Positions 14,929-23,431 of a stretch of DNA of 36,306 nt are shown here, piece by piece. Where the stretch lies: NCBI GenBank assembly GCA_025360105.1, contig JANYCT010000049.1, positions 1-36,306 on the forward strand. Reading direction: 5' to 3'. The translations under genes were made by a program, and so were the position numbers. The stretch comes from Actinomycetes bacterium (GTDB lineage Bacteria; Actinomycetota; Acidimicrobiia; Acidimicrobiales; Ilumatobacteraceae). How positions within the stretch are numbered: the stretch's first letter is position 1; each line of letters begins with the position of its first letter. Under the pieces are notes generated by a model. It searched no databases and was not told the DNA's origin. It saw nothing but the letters and a program-made list of their open reading frames with translations.

Positions 14929-16371
14929 ATGTCTCTCACCCGAATCGAAATCGTCGAGCATCTGCAGCGCATTCTCGGCCCCGAGTACGTGATCACCGAC
15001 GAACACGAGTTGCAGCGCAGCAGCATCGACAACTTCCGCAAACTGCAGAACATCTTCGGCGTCTACACCATGCCGGTGCCCGCTGCGGTGGCCATGGTGC
15101 GCAGCACGCAGGATGCCGCGGCCGTGTTGGCGTTCGCCGATGAGCACGGTGTGAACGTGGTGGCGCGCACCGGCGGCACCGCGACCGAGGGCGGTCTCGA
15201 GACACCCGTCGAGAACTCGATCGTGATGGATGGCTCGCTGATGAACCAGATCGTCAGCGTCGACGCTTACAACATGCAGGCCACCGCGCAATGCGGAGTG
15301 CCGCTGCAACTTCTGGAAGATCGTGTCCGCGAACTCGGACTCACCACAGGCCACTCGCCGCAATCGAAACCGATCGCAAGCATGGGCGGCCTCGTGGCCA
15401 CGCGCAGCATCGGCCAGTTCTCAACGCTCTACGGCGGCATCGAGGACATGGTCGTGGGTTGCGAGGTCGTTTTCCCCGGCGGTCAGGTGTCGCGCATCAA
15501 GAACGTGCCACGCCGCGCGGCCGGGCCCGACATCCGCCACATCGTGATCGGCAACGAAGGTGCGCTGTGCTTCATCAGCGAAGTGACGGTAAAGCTGTTC
15601 CCGTACATGCCCGAGAACAACATCTTCCTTGGTTGGACATTGAAGGACATGAAGGTGGGTTTCGAGGTGCTGCGCGAGGTGATGGTGGCGGGCTACAAGC
15701 CGTCGGTGGCGCGCCTGTACGACCCCGAAGACGGCCAGTTGCACTTTTCGCACTTCGCTGCACCCGATGACTGCATCGTGTTGTTCATGGCCGAGGGCAA
15801 CGCCGGAATTACCAAGGCAACGGCCGAGGGCATCGCCGAGATCGTGGCGCGGCATCCCGGCTGCACGCCGGTGGACGCGCAGTTGATCTCCACGTGGTTC
15901 GACGATCTCGTGTGGGGCCCCGACAAGGTGGCGCGCGAGGACGAGCGCATTCGCACCACCCGCAACGTGAACCGCACCACGGAGATCTCTGCCGACTGGA
16001 GTTCGGTCAACGCGATCTACGAAGCCGCACTCGCTCGCATCCGTAGTGAGATCCGTGGCATCACGTTGCTGGGCGGCCATTCGTCGCATAGCTATATCAA
16101 CGGTACGAACATGTACTTCAACTACTTCTACGACCTCATCGATTGTGAGCCAGAGGAGGAGAACGACAAGTACTACTTCCCGATCATCGCGATCATCTGT
16201 GAGGAGACCCTTCGCCACGGAGGATCGATCGTGCACCACCACGGCATCGGCAAGGCGCGGGCGCGTTGGGTGAAGGACGAGTACGGCTCGTCGTACCCGA
16301 TGCTCGTGGCGCTGAAGAAGGCGTTCGACCCCAACGGCATCATGAACATGGGCACGATCATCCCGCGATAG
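14929..16371 (+). CDS. FAD-linked oxidase, AGPS/GlcD-like
   Basis: A flavoprotein of the vanillyl-alcohol-oxidase/PCMH superfamily (480 aa). The FAD-binding domain covers about 45-230, with VVARTGGTATEGGLETP and SMGGLVATRSIGQFSTLYG. The C-terminal cap ends with HHHGIGKAR (436-444), the motif of alkyldihydroxyacetonephosphate synthases, and DPNGIMNMGTIIP. AGPS itself makes ether lipids, but many bacterial relatives are D-lactate/glycolate-type or sugar-phosphate oxidases. Being encoded with an FGGY kinase and an SDR suggests oxidation of a phosphorylated polyol or a hydroxy acid. AAGGA precedes the ATG at 14929 at good distance. Confidence 0.88.
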   Translation: MSLTRIEIVEHLQRILGPEYVITDEHELQRSSIDNFRKLQNIFGVYTMPVPAAVAMVRSTQDAAAVLAFADEHGVNVVARTGGTATEGGLETPVENSIVMDGSLMNQIVSVDAYNMQATAQCGVPLQLLEDRVRELGLTTGHSPQSKPIASMGGLVATRSIGQFSTLYGGIEDMVVGCEVVFPGGQVSRIKNVPRRAAGPDIRHIVIGNEGALCFISEVTVKLFPYMPENNIFLGWTLKDMKVGFEVLREVMVAGYKPSVARLYDPEDGQLHFSHFAAPDDCIVLFMAEGNAGITKATAEGIAEIVARHPGCTPVDAQLISTWFDDLVWGPDKVAREDERIRTTRNVNRTTEISADWSSVNAIYEAALARIRSEIRGITLLGGHSSHSYINGTNMYFNYFYDLIDCEPEEENDKYYFPIIAIICEETLRHGGSIVHHHGIGKARARWVKDEYGSSYPMLVALKKAFDPNGIMNMGTIIPR

Positions 16372-16473
16372 GCCGCACGTGGTCGCGGTCGGCCACCGAG
16401 ATCGAAGGTGATAATCAGTTAAGAGTATGGGCTCATGCGCGGACGAGCGCGCGATGCATCAGTACCGTCAGCA

Positions 16474-16486
16474 TCCTCTGAGAGGA
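16474..16486 (+). promoter_or_regulatory. palindromic ribosome-binding region of the ABC-2 ATPase gene
   Basis: TCCTCT-G-AGAGGA is a perfect 13-bp palindrome whose right arm is the Shine-Dalgarno (AGAGGA, 7 bases before the GTG at 16494). As RNA it can fold into a five-pair hairpin with a UGA loop that hides the ribosome site. As DNA it could be an operator. Either would restrain expression of the exporter. Confidence 0.45.
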
Positions 16487-16493
16487 ACCCTGC

Positions 16494-17411
16494 GTGATTG
16501 ATGCTCGTGGTTTGGTGAAGTGCTATGGCGACAAGGTCGCCGTTGATGACCTCACGTTCGAGGTGAAGCCCGGCATCGTGACCGGCTTTCTCGGTCCGAA
16601 TGGGTCCGGCAAGTCGACGACGATGCGGATGATCATCGGACTCGATGCGCCGACGAAGGGTTCCGTGACTGTCAATGGTCGGGCCTATGCCGATCACCCG
16701 GCGCCGCTGCACGAGGTCGGCGCGTTGCTCGAAGCGCGCGCTGTGCACACCGGTCGCTCCGCACGCAACCACTTGATGGTGCTGGCCGCGACAACTGGTA
16801 TCCCCAAGCGTCGCGTTGACGACCTGATTGATCTCGTCGGCTTGACCGACGTGGCGTCCAAGCGTGTTGGTGGTTTCTCGCTGGGCATGGGCCAACGCCT
16901 AGGAATTGCCTCGGCTCTCCTCGGCGATCCTGCCACGTTGATTCTGGACGAGCCGGTCAACGGGCTCGATCCCGAGGGAATCCTGTGGATACGCAACCTG
17001 CTTCGTTCGCTGGCCCACGAGGGTCGCACGATCTTTGTTTCGTCACATCTCATGTCGGAGATGGCGCTCACTGCGGATCACCTCATCGTGATCGGCCGCG
17101 GTCGCTTGATTGCCGATGTGTCGGTGGCCGATTTCACCCGGCAGGCATCGTCGGATCTGGTGAACGTGCGAACTCCCGAAGCCGAACGACTACGAGCCCT
17201 GCTCGTTGGTAACACTGTGCACGTGACCGCAACCTCGCCCGGTCGGTTGGAAGTGATCGGTCTGACGAGTGATGAGATCGGCGACATCGCCCAGGCGAAT
17301 TCGATTGCGATTCACGAGCTGGTGCCGCATCAAGCATCGCTCGAAGAGGCGTTCATGGAACTCACCCGCGATTCCGTCGAATACCACACCACGGTGAGGG
17401 CCTCAGCATGA
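16494..17411 (+). CDS. ABC-2-type transporter ATP-binding protein
   Basis: Cytoplasmic ATPase of an export-type ABC transporter (305 aa). Walker A is GPNGSGKST (34-42). The signature is FSLGMGQRLGIA. Walker B is LILDEPVNGLDPEG, and the switch His is in SSHLMSE. The C-terminal ~90 residues are the extension typical of drug or lipid exporters of this class. The GTG at 16494 has a good ribosome site. The stop overlaps the permease start (ATGA at 17408), so they form one transporter. The substrate is unknown; antibiotic resistance or envelope lipid export are the usual roles. Confidence 0.93.
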   Translation: MIDARGLVKCYGDKVAVDDLTFEVKPGIVTGFLGPNGSGKSTTMRMIIGLDAPTKGSVTVNGRAYADHPAPLHEVGALLEARAVHTGRSARNHLMVLAATTGIPKRRVDDLIDLVGLTDVASKRVGGFSLGMGQRLGIASALLGDPATLILDEPVNGLDPEGILWIRNLLRSLAHEGRTIFVSSHLMSEMALTADHLIVIGRGRLIADVSVADFTRQASSDLVNVRTPEAERLRALLVGNTVHVTATSPGRLEVIGLTSDEIGDIAQANSIAIHELVPHQASLEEAFMELTRDSVEYHTTVRASA

Positions 17412-18253
17412 GCACCATCGAACTCCTCAGTCCCATTGCCATCCCGATGATGTCTGCGGACGAATCGGCCAAGCTGCGCGTCACGCAGAACAGGGTGGTG
17501 CGCTCGGAGTGGATGAAGATGCGCACCCTGCGCTCGTCGTGGCTCACGCTGGGGCTCGCGATTGCGTCGATGGCGGGAATAGGCATCATCATCTCGTGGT
17601 CGACGGCCAACGACTGGGCGAACATGCGGCCGCGCCAGAAAGCCCGATTCAACCCCCTCGCCGACCCATTGTCGGGTTTGTTTTTGGCACAGTTGGCCAT
17701 CGGCGTGCTCGGCGTGTTGCTTATCGCAGGGGAGTACTCCACGGGCATGATCAAGGCGTCGATCGGCGCCGTGCCCAGGCGGTTACCGGTGCTGTGGGCC
17801 AAGCTGTTGGTGTTCACCTCGGTGACCCTGGCGACGATGCTGCCGGCCGCGCTGATCACGTTTTTCGTGAGCCAGAAGTTACTCTCCGCACAGCACATCC
17901 AGACCACATGGTCGAGCCCCGATGTTGCCCGATCGGTGATCGGCGTGGGGTTGTATCTCACGGTGGTCGCAGCACTGGGTATCGGTCTCGGAGCCATCGT
18001 GCGCAACGTGGCGGGAGCTATTGCGGTGCTCGTCGGAATCCTGCTCGTCTTGCCGGTGATCGCCTCGGCGCTGCCGCAGACCTGGGGTGATCGCGTCAAC
18101 AAATGGCTCCCCAGCAACGCGGGCCAGGCGCTGATGTCGTTGGGCTCTGACAACACCACGTTGTCGCCATGGCGCGGGTTTGCGGTGTTCTGCGGTTACG
18201 CGGCGGCGACGATGGTGGTGGCCGCCGTGTTGTTGAAGCGACGCGACGCCTGA
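17408..18253 (+). CDS. ABC-2-type transporter permease
   Basis: Membrane partner of the preceding ATPase (281 aa). After about 35 cytoplasmic residues there are six hydrophobic segments, beginning near SSWLTLGLAIASMAGIGIII and ending with GYAAATMVVAAVLL before a basic KRRDA tail. GEYSTGMIKASIGAVPRR after the second helix matches the conserved loop of ABC-2 permeases. It is co-translated with the ATPase through a 4-base overlap. Confidence 0.9.
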   Translation: MSTIELLSPIAIPMMSADESAKLRVTQNRVVRSEWMKMRTLRSSWLTLGLAIASMAGIGIIISWSTANDWANMRPRQKARFNPLADPLSGLFLAQLAIGVLGVLLIAGEYSTGMIKASIGAVPRRLPVLWAKLLVFTSVTLATMLPAALITFFVSQKLLSAQHIQTTWSSPDVARSVIGVGLYLTVVAALGIGLGAIVRNVAGAIAVLVGILLVLPVIASALPQTWGDRVNKWLPSNAGQALMSLGSDNTTLSPWRGFAVFCGYAAATMVVAAVLLKRRDA

Positions 18254-18287
18254 TTGTGGGTCGCTTCGGTTCGCGTGTCGCGAACTG

Positions 18288-18293
18288 TACGAT
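18288..18293 (+). promoter_or_regulatory. candidate -10 box for the upstream frame and the P-type ATPase gene
   Basis: TACGAT lies 6 bases before a GTG at 18300, the spacing typical of leaderless actinobacterial transcripts. The matching -35 region (TTCGGT, 18265-18270, 17-base spacer) is weak. Confidence 0.35.
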
Positions 18294-18299
18294 CCCGAC

Positions 18300-18371
18300 G
18301 TGAGCAACGGTCCCGCCGAGCGCGAAGCCATGGTTGTCGCCCCACACTCAATGGCTGATGCGGCGTGGTGA
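18300..18371 (+). CDS. possible 23-codon leader frame before the Mg2+-type ATPase
   Basis: A short open frame starts at the GTG at 18300 and stops with TGA at 18369-18371, seven bases before the ATPase ATG at 18379. It has no Shine-Dalgarno but sits just after a -10-like TACGAT, so it could be translated leaderlessly. Its end overlaps the GGTGATC that probably serves as ribosome site for the ATPase, which would couple the two. Mg2+ transporter genes in enterobacteria are controlled by leader peptides; whether this frame acts in that way is unproven. The peptide has no striking composition. Confidence 0.3.
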   Translation: MSNGPAEREAMVVAPHSMADAAW

Positions 18372-18378
18372 TCGAGCG

Positions 18379-21075
18379 ATGACGCAGAGCGTGCCCGGGT
18401 CGACCTCGACGTGGGTGGGGCAGGGAGATGGTGTCAACGTCACCGAGGCCGCGGCCCACGATGTTGGTGAGGTGTTCGACCGTCTCAAGTCGTCGAGAGC
18501 GGGGCTTGCTGCTTCCGATGCGGCGGAGCGTCTGGCGCGTGCGGGGCCGAATGCAGTACGAACGCACCACGCGCAAGCGTTACGCGTTCTGGCGCGCCAG
18601 CTTCGCAGTGCCGTGTTGGTGCTGCTCGCGGTCACCGCGGTGGCGTCGTACTTTCTGGGCGAACGAACCGATGCGATCATCATCGGTGTGATCCTGAGCG
18701 CGAGTATTGGCTTGGGGTTCTTCAACGAGTTCCGAGCGGAGCGTGCAGCCGAGGCCCTGCATTCTCAGGTTCATCATCAGGTGGTGGTGGAGCGCGACGG
18801 CGCATCAATGGAAGTCGACGTCACCGAGCTCGTACCGGGAGACGTGGTGCACGTCAGTCTCGGTGTGGTGGTCCCTGCTGACATGCGCCTCATCGAGGCG
18901 TCGGGATTGGAGTGCGACGAGAGCGTGTTGACGGGCGAGTCGATGCCGGTGGACAAAAACACCGGCACCGTTGCTGCCAACGCGGCGATGGCCGAACTGT
19001 CGTGTTGCGCGCTCATGGGAACGGTCGTTCATGCTGGCAGCGGCATCGGCGTTGTGGTCGCAACCGGCGGCCGCGCCGAGTTCGGGCGCATCGCGTTGGG
19101 ACTTGGCGAACGCCAGCCCGAGACCGACTTCCAGGTCGGACTGCGCAAGTTCTCGATGCTGCTCCTCCAGGTGGCCGCCGCGCTCACGGTCGGGATTCTG
19201 GTCACGAACCTGATCCTGCACCGGCCATTCATCGATTCGGTGTTGTTCTCACTTGCAATTGCGGTAGGTGTCACCCCGCAGCTGCTCCCAGCCGTCGTGA
19301 GTTCGAGCCTGGCTACCGGTTCGCGTCAACTCGTGAAGCACAAGGTTCTCGTGAAGCGCCTGGTTTGTATCGAGGACCTCGGCGACATGAACGTGCTCGT
19401 CACCGACAAGACCGGCACGCTCACCGAAGGACGCATCACGTTCACGGACGCCATCGACGGAGCCGGGGTCGCGGATGAACGCGTGCAGCGCCTCGGTCTG
19501 CTGGCCACCGAGCACTCGCGCAAGCAGAGAGCAACGAAGGTCCTCGGCGTCAATCCGTTGGACGCGGCACTCTGGGAATCTCCGGGCGCGTTGGCTGAAC
19601 CAGTGGGTACGTACACAGAACTCGGACTGGTGTCGTTCGACCATGATCGGATGATGACCACTGCGTTGGTGCGCGGCGCAGATGGCCAGGTGCTGATCAT
19701 CACCAAAGGAGCGCCCGAGTCGGTGTTGAGTCGTTGCGTCGGCGTGTCAGACGAGGCGCGAGCCACCCTGCAAGCGAAGTTCGAGTCAGGCGCGCGGGTC
19801 GTGGCGGTGGCCACCCGTGTTGCGTCAGACCTCACGGCTGTCACCGCCGCAGAGGAACATGATCTCACCCTCGCGGGCTTTCTGGTCTTCCTCGACCGGC
19901 CCAAGCCGGCCGCGGCAGGAGCACTGACGCGACTTCGCGAACTGGGCATCAGCGTCAAGATCGCCACAGGTGACAATCCGATTGTGGCCGAGAAGGTTTG
20001 TGCCGACCTCGGGTTGCATTCGGGCGGCACGTTGGTGGGCACCGACATCGAGGGAATGGACGACGTGGCCCTTGCCGCCGCAGCGATAAGGGCCACGATC
20101 TTCGCTCGCGTGTCGCCCGAACAGAAGGCCCGTCTCATCCGCGCCCTGCGGAGCAAGGGTGGTGCCGTTGGTTTCCTCGGTGACGGTGTGAACGACGCGC
20201 TTGCGCTCCACACTGCCGATGTTGGAATCTCGGTCGACACGGCCGCGGACGTAGCCAAAGACGCCGCCGACATCGTGCTCCTCGAGAAGGATCTTGCCGT
20301 CCTCGCCGAAGGTGTTGTGGTGGGTCGGCGCATCTTCGCCAACACCATCAAGTACGTGCTGATGGGTACCTCGAGCAACTTCGGCAACATGTTCAGCGCA
20401 GCGGCCGCATCGGCGTTCCTGAAATTCCTGCCGATGCTGCCGAGCCAGATCCTGCTGAACAACCTGCTTTACGACACCTGCCAGCTCACTATCCCAACCG
20501 ACAATGTCGACGAAGAGCAGCTCGAGGCGCCGTCGCATTGGGACATCTCGTTCATCCGCCGATTCATGCTCTACTTCGGTCCGATCAGCTCCGTGTTCGA
20601 CTTCGTCACGTTCGGCGTGATGCTGTGGGTGTTCCACGCGGGGCCATCACTGTTCCGCTCCGGTTGGTTTGTGGAGTCCCTCGCGACGCAGAGCCTGATC
20701 GTGTTCGCGATCCGCACGCGGCGGGTGCCGTTCGTGCGAAGTCGCCCAAGTGTTCCATTGCTGGTGTCGGCCATCGGGGTCGTTGTTGTCGGTGCCTCCC
20801 TGCCGATGTCGCCGCTCGCCAAGCCGTTGGGCTTCTCTGCCTTGCCGCTGGGCTTCTTTGCAGCACTGGTGGGCATGGTGGTGGCGTATCTCGTATTGAT
20901 CGAGTTCGCCAAGAAGCGCTTCTACGCCTCAATGGAACTGGTGCCGCCCGATGCCGGCCGCCGCTTGGGTGCGCACAACCTGCACCGCAGGGCCGCCCGC
21001 TTCAGCCATGGTGGACCACTGTCGGGCGGGGAGCCGTTGGGTGCGGCGGCCCCCGGCGATTCCATCAGGCGCTGA
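18379..21075 (+). CDS. mgtA: magnesium-type P-type ATPase (MgtA/MgtB family)
   Basis: A P3B-type ATPase that imports Mg2+ across the membrane. Numbered from the ATG at 18379 (898 aa): actuator TGES at 185-188, phosphorylated Asp343 in DKTGTLT, hinge GDGVNDALAL at 601-610, and AVGVTPQLLPAVV before the phosphorylation site, corresponding to the GLTPEMLPM segment of MgtA. The late NNLLYDTCQLTIPTDNVDEE is also typical of this subgroup. Roughly ten membrane helices are visible. In-frame starts upstream (TTG 18334, ATG 18358) lack ribosome sites, while GGTGATC precedes 18379. The last ~40 residues form a soluble Gly/Arg-rich tail. It follows the ABC exporter after a 125-base gap and probably has its own promoter. 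Confidence 0.92.
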   Translation: MTQSVPGSTSTWVGQGDGVNVTEAAAHDVGEVFDRLKSSRAGLAASDAAERLARAGPNAVRTHHAQALRVLARQLRSAVLVLLAVTAVASYFLGERTDAIIIGVILSASIGLGFFNEFRAERAAEALHSQVHHQVVVERDGASMEVDVTELVPGDVVHVSLGVVVPADMRLIEASGLECDESVLTGESMPVDKNTGTVAANAAMAELSCCALMGTVVHAGSGIGVVVATGGRAEFGRIALGLGERQPETDFQVGLRKFSMLLLQVAAALTVGILVTNLILHRPFIDSVLFSLAIAVGVTPQLLPAVVSSSLATGSRQLVKHKVLVKRLVCIEDLGDMNVLVTDKTGTLTEGRITFTDAIDGAGVADERVQRLGLLATEHSRKQRATKVLGVNPLDAALWESPGALAEPVGTYTELGLVSFDHDRMMTTALVRGADGQVLIITKGAPESVLSRCVGVSDEARATLQAKFESGARVVAVATRVASDLTAVTAAEEHDLTLAGFLVFLDRPKPAAAGALTRLRELGISVKIATGDNPIVAEKVCADLGLHSGGTLVGTDIEGMDDVALAAAAIRATIFARVSPEQKARLIRALRSKGGAVGFLGDGVNDALALHTADVGISVDTAADVAKDAADIVLLEKDLAVLAEGVVVGRRIFANTIKYVLMGTSSNFGNMFSAAAASAFLKFLPMLPSQILLNNLLYDTCQLTIPTDNVDEEQLEAPSHWDISFIRRFMLYFGPISSVFDFVTFGVMLWVFHAGPSLFRSGWFVESLATQSLIVFAIRTRRVPFVRSRPSVPLLVSAIGVVVVGASLPMSPLAKPLGFSALPLGFFAALVGMVVAYLVLIEFAKKRFYASMELVPPDAGRRLGAHNLHRRAARFSHGGPLSGGEPLGAAAPGDSIRR

Positions 21076-21095
21076 TCCTCGTGATGGCCGTGAGG

Positions 21096-21129
21096 CCCTG
21101 CGCACGTGTATCGGTTGGCCTGCGCAGGG
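21096..21129 (+). terminator. hairpin after the P-type ATPase gene
   Basis: CCCTGCGCA (21096-21104) and TGCGCAGGG (21121-21129) form a perfect 9-bp stem with a 16-base loop, 20 bases after the ATPase stop. No T-run follows, as is common for actinobacterial terminators. A role in mRNA stability is an alternative. Confidence 0.5.
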
Positions 21130-21152
21130 GGGCCATAAGTCCCTAGTGCGTT

Positions 21153-21203
21153 CCTTACCCAATCCTTACTCTGACGCTATTCAAAACAATCAGGCGACGC
21201 CTG
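21153..21203 (+). promoter_or_regulatory. candidate promoter region of the 21228 gene with 11-bp direct repeat
   Basis: CCTTAC occurs at 21153-21158 and again at 21164-21169, an 11-bp spacing typical of OmpR/PhoB-type response-regulator sites. A -10-like TATTCA follows at 21178-21183. Just downstream lies a palindrome CAGGCG-A-CGCCTG (21191-21203). The combination suggests regulated transcription of the orphan membrane protein. Confidence 0.35.
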
Positions 21204-21227
21204 AGTCAACGAGGGGAACAACCAACC

Positions 21228-21863
21228 GTGAAGCGCAGAACTTTGGATCTTGTCTTTAGCATCGGCGGCGTACTGCTCGCTGCCCTGCTCGTGGTGCTCG
21301 GTATGGTCTTGAAGACCAATGCCGACTTCGCGAAGTCGTATGTGAAGGATCAACTCACCCAGCAGCAGATCACGTTCACGCCAGTGGCCGGACTCACAGG
21401 CGACGCCAAGAATTCGGTGTGCCTCAACAAGTATGCGGGCAAGCTCATGGACAACGGCAAGATGGCCGAGTGCTATGCCAACGATTACATCGCGCTTCAC
21501 CTGCGTGAGGGCGCCACGGCAGCTGGCCAAGAGGGCAAGACCTATGCCACCTTGGGGCCCGTGGTGACCGCCGCGAGCACAGCTGTGACTGACGCAAAGA
21601 CTGCTGGTCAGCCCACCGACGAACTGCAAAAGACTGCGGACTCGCTCAAGGGTCTCCGTGAGACCATGTTCAAAGGCGAGACGCTCCGAGGCTTGCTGTT
21701 GACCTCGTACGGCTTCAGCGAGTTCGGTCGCAAGGCCACGCAGGCCGAGTATGTCGCTTTTGCGGCCGCCCTGGTGCTGCTGCTCGCCTCGATCGCCGGG
21801 TTCATCCACGCACTGACGACGCCGAAGGACAAGATCGTCGCAGCGGTGAGCCACACAGCGTAA
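21228..21863 (+). CDS. unrecognised two-helix membrane protein
   Basis: I do not recognise a family. The 211 residues have one membrane helix at each end (about 8-28, IGGVLLAALLVVLGMVL, and about 178-198, FAAALVLLLASIAGFI) with about 150 residues between them, probably outside the cell. That region has two cysteines about 20 residues apart (NSVCLNKY...AECYAND) that could form a disulfide, and Ala/Thr-rich helices. The GTG at 21228 follows GAGGGGA. A strong hairpin follows the stop, so the gene is probably monocistronic. The arrangement recalls small envelope or stress proteins, but no function can be assigned. Confidence 0.8.
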   Translation: MKRRTLDLVFSIGGVLLAALLVVLGMVLKTNADFAKSYVKDQLTQQQITFTPVAGLTGDAKNSVCLNKYAGKLMDNGKMAECYANDYIALHLREGATAAGQEGKTYATLGPVVTAASTAVTDAKTAGQPTDELQKTADSLKGLRETMFKGETLRGLLLTSYGFSEFGRKATQAEYVAFAAALVLLLASIAGFIHALTTPKDKIVAAVSHTA

Positions 21864-21868
21864 GGGCT

Positions 21869-21926
21869 CTCGTTCCCCCGGGAATGTGAACGAGTGGGAG
21901 CGTCCTGCGGGCGCTCCCACTTTGCC
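21869..21926 (+). terminator. terminator with two alternative hairpins
   Basis: AGTGGGAGCG (21893-21902) and CGCTCCCACT (21912-21921) make a perfect 10-bp GC-rich stem with a 9-base loop, followed by TTGCC. An earlier stem CTCGTTC/GAACGAG (21869-21875 with 21888-21894) shares two bases with it, so the two cannot both form fully. This is the best intrinsic terminator in the window. Confidence 0.7.
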
Positions 21927-21961
21927 ATTGTGAAGTAGAGCAACCAGGAACGGATGGGGCA

Positions 21962-23431
21962 ATGAAGAGAACAACGCAAGATCCCGGCTACCTGAGCCAG
22001 ACCGACGCGATCATGTGGATGGTCGAGGCCGACCCATTGTTGCGCTCCACAATTCTCGGAGTCGTGTTGTTGGATCGCTCACCCGACTGGGATCGCCTCG
22101 TCGAGCGCGTCGAGCGGGTGACCCGTCAGGTCCCCGGCTTGCGCCACAAGGTGGTTCGACCACCGCTCCATCCGACGTTGCTGCGCTGGGAGGTGGACGG
22201 GGACTTCGATATCTACTTTCATCTCCGCCGGGTGGCTCTCGCCGCTCCGGCCGGCCGTGAGCAAGTTCTCGAATTTGCGCGGCATTGTTCGATGCAGGGC
22301 TTCGACCGGGCGCGGCCGCTGTGGGAGTTCACGCTCATTGAGGGACTGGAACATGGTGCGGCCGCGCTGGTGATGAAAGTGCATCATGTGCTTACCGACG
22401 GCGTGGGCTCGGTGCAACTCGCCGCCTATCTGTTCGATTTCGAGGTCGATGCCGACGGTAGCGGCGCTGAGCCGCCGCCTGCCCCGGCGGCCGATGGTCA
22501 CGACTTCATGAGCAGGCTGCGCGACGTCGTGGAGCACGATGTGGAGGGCCTTGTCGACTTCGCTCGACGGAATGCTCCCTCGGCAGTGCCGAACCTGCTC
22601 CATGCCATTCGGCATCCGCAGCAGGCAATCGCCGACACCGTTAGCGTGATCCGTTCGATCGGGCGCACCGTTGCTCCGAATACGGAAACGCTGTCGCCGA
22701 TCATGACCGAGCGGCACCTGGCCACGTGCTTGCGCACAATGGACGTACCGCTGAAGCATTTGCACGATGCGGCCAAAGTGGCGGGTGGCACAGTGAACGA
22801 CGGTTTCTTGGCAGGCATCAGCGGGGGCCTGCGGAGGTACCACGAGCTCCACGGAGCAGAGGTCGACGAACTCCGTGTGTCCATGCCGATCAATTTACGT
22901 ACCAAGGACGATGCCGCGGGTGGCAACCATGTGACGGTGATGCGCTTCAAGGTCCCGGTGGGCCTGTCCGATGCTGCCGAACGGATCGCTGCGTTGCACG
23001 CGCTCGGTCAGGGCATTCGTGCGGAACCGTCGCTGGCCTACACGGGTGTGATCGCCGGAGCACTGAACCTTTTGCCCAAGCAGGTGATTGGGTCGATGTT
23101 GAAGCACGTGGACTTCTTGGCCAGCAACGTTCCGGGCGTGCCCATCCCGATGTACTTGCTTGGTGCCGAGGTGCAACGGTTCTACCCGTTCGGGCCCACT
23201 GCCGGCTCAGCAGTAAACATCACGCTGATGTCGTATCGCGACACGTGCTGCCTCGGGGTGAACATCGACGCCAAAGCAATCGTGGACCATGACGTGTTCA
23301 TGGACTGCCTGCGCGCCGGCTTCGACGAGGTGCTCGATCTCGAGCCGAAGGTGGGGCAGCCGACCACGACGGCTGCGGAGCAGCCAGCGCAGCAAGCTGC
23401 GATAGAGCCGGTCAGACGCGAGGGCGAATAA
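21962..23431 (+). CDS. wax ester synthase/diacylglycerol acyltransferase (WS/DGAT)
   Basis: Makes storage triacylglycerol or wax ester from acyl-CoA with diacylglycerol or fatty alcohol. The catalytic HHVLTDG motif (HHxxxDG) lies at 141-147. The N-terminal LSQTDAIMWMVEAD and the later MPINLRTKDDAAGGNHVTVMRF and NVPGVPIPMYLLGAEV region fit the two-domain family, with its DUF1298-type C-terminal half. The length of 489 aa is normal. The last ~25 residues are Gln/Ala-rich and low-complexity. Starts at ATG 21962 after GGATGGGG. It lies between a clear terminator and a stretch of decayed minus-strand genes, so it is probably transcribed alone. Confidence 0.93.
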   Translation: MKRTTQDPGYLSQTDAIMWMVEADPLLRSTILGVVLLDRSPDWDRLVERVERVTRQVPGLRHKVVRPPLHPTLLRWEVDGDFDIYFHLRRVALAAPAGREQVLEFARHCSMQGFDRARPLWEFTLIEGLEHGAAALVMKVHHVLTDGVGSVQLAAYLFDFEVDADGSGAEPPPAPAADGHDFMSRLRDVVEHDVEGLVDFARRNAPSAVPNLLHAIRHPQQAIADTVSVIRSIGRTVAPNTETLSPIMTERHLATCLRTMDVPLKHLHDAAKVAGGTVNDGFLAGISGGLRRYHELHGAEVDELRVSMPINLRTKDDAAGGNHVTVMRFKVPVGLSDAAERIAALHALGQGIRAEPSLAYTGVIAGALNLLPKQVIGSMLKHVDFLASNVPGVPIPMYLLGAEVQRFYPFGPTAGSAVNITLMSYRDTCCLGVNIDAKAIVDHDVFMDCLRAGFDEVLDLEPKVGQPTTTAAEQPAQQAAIEPVRREGE

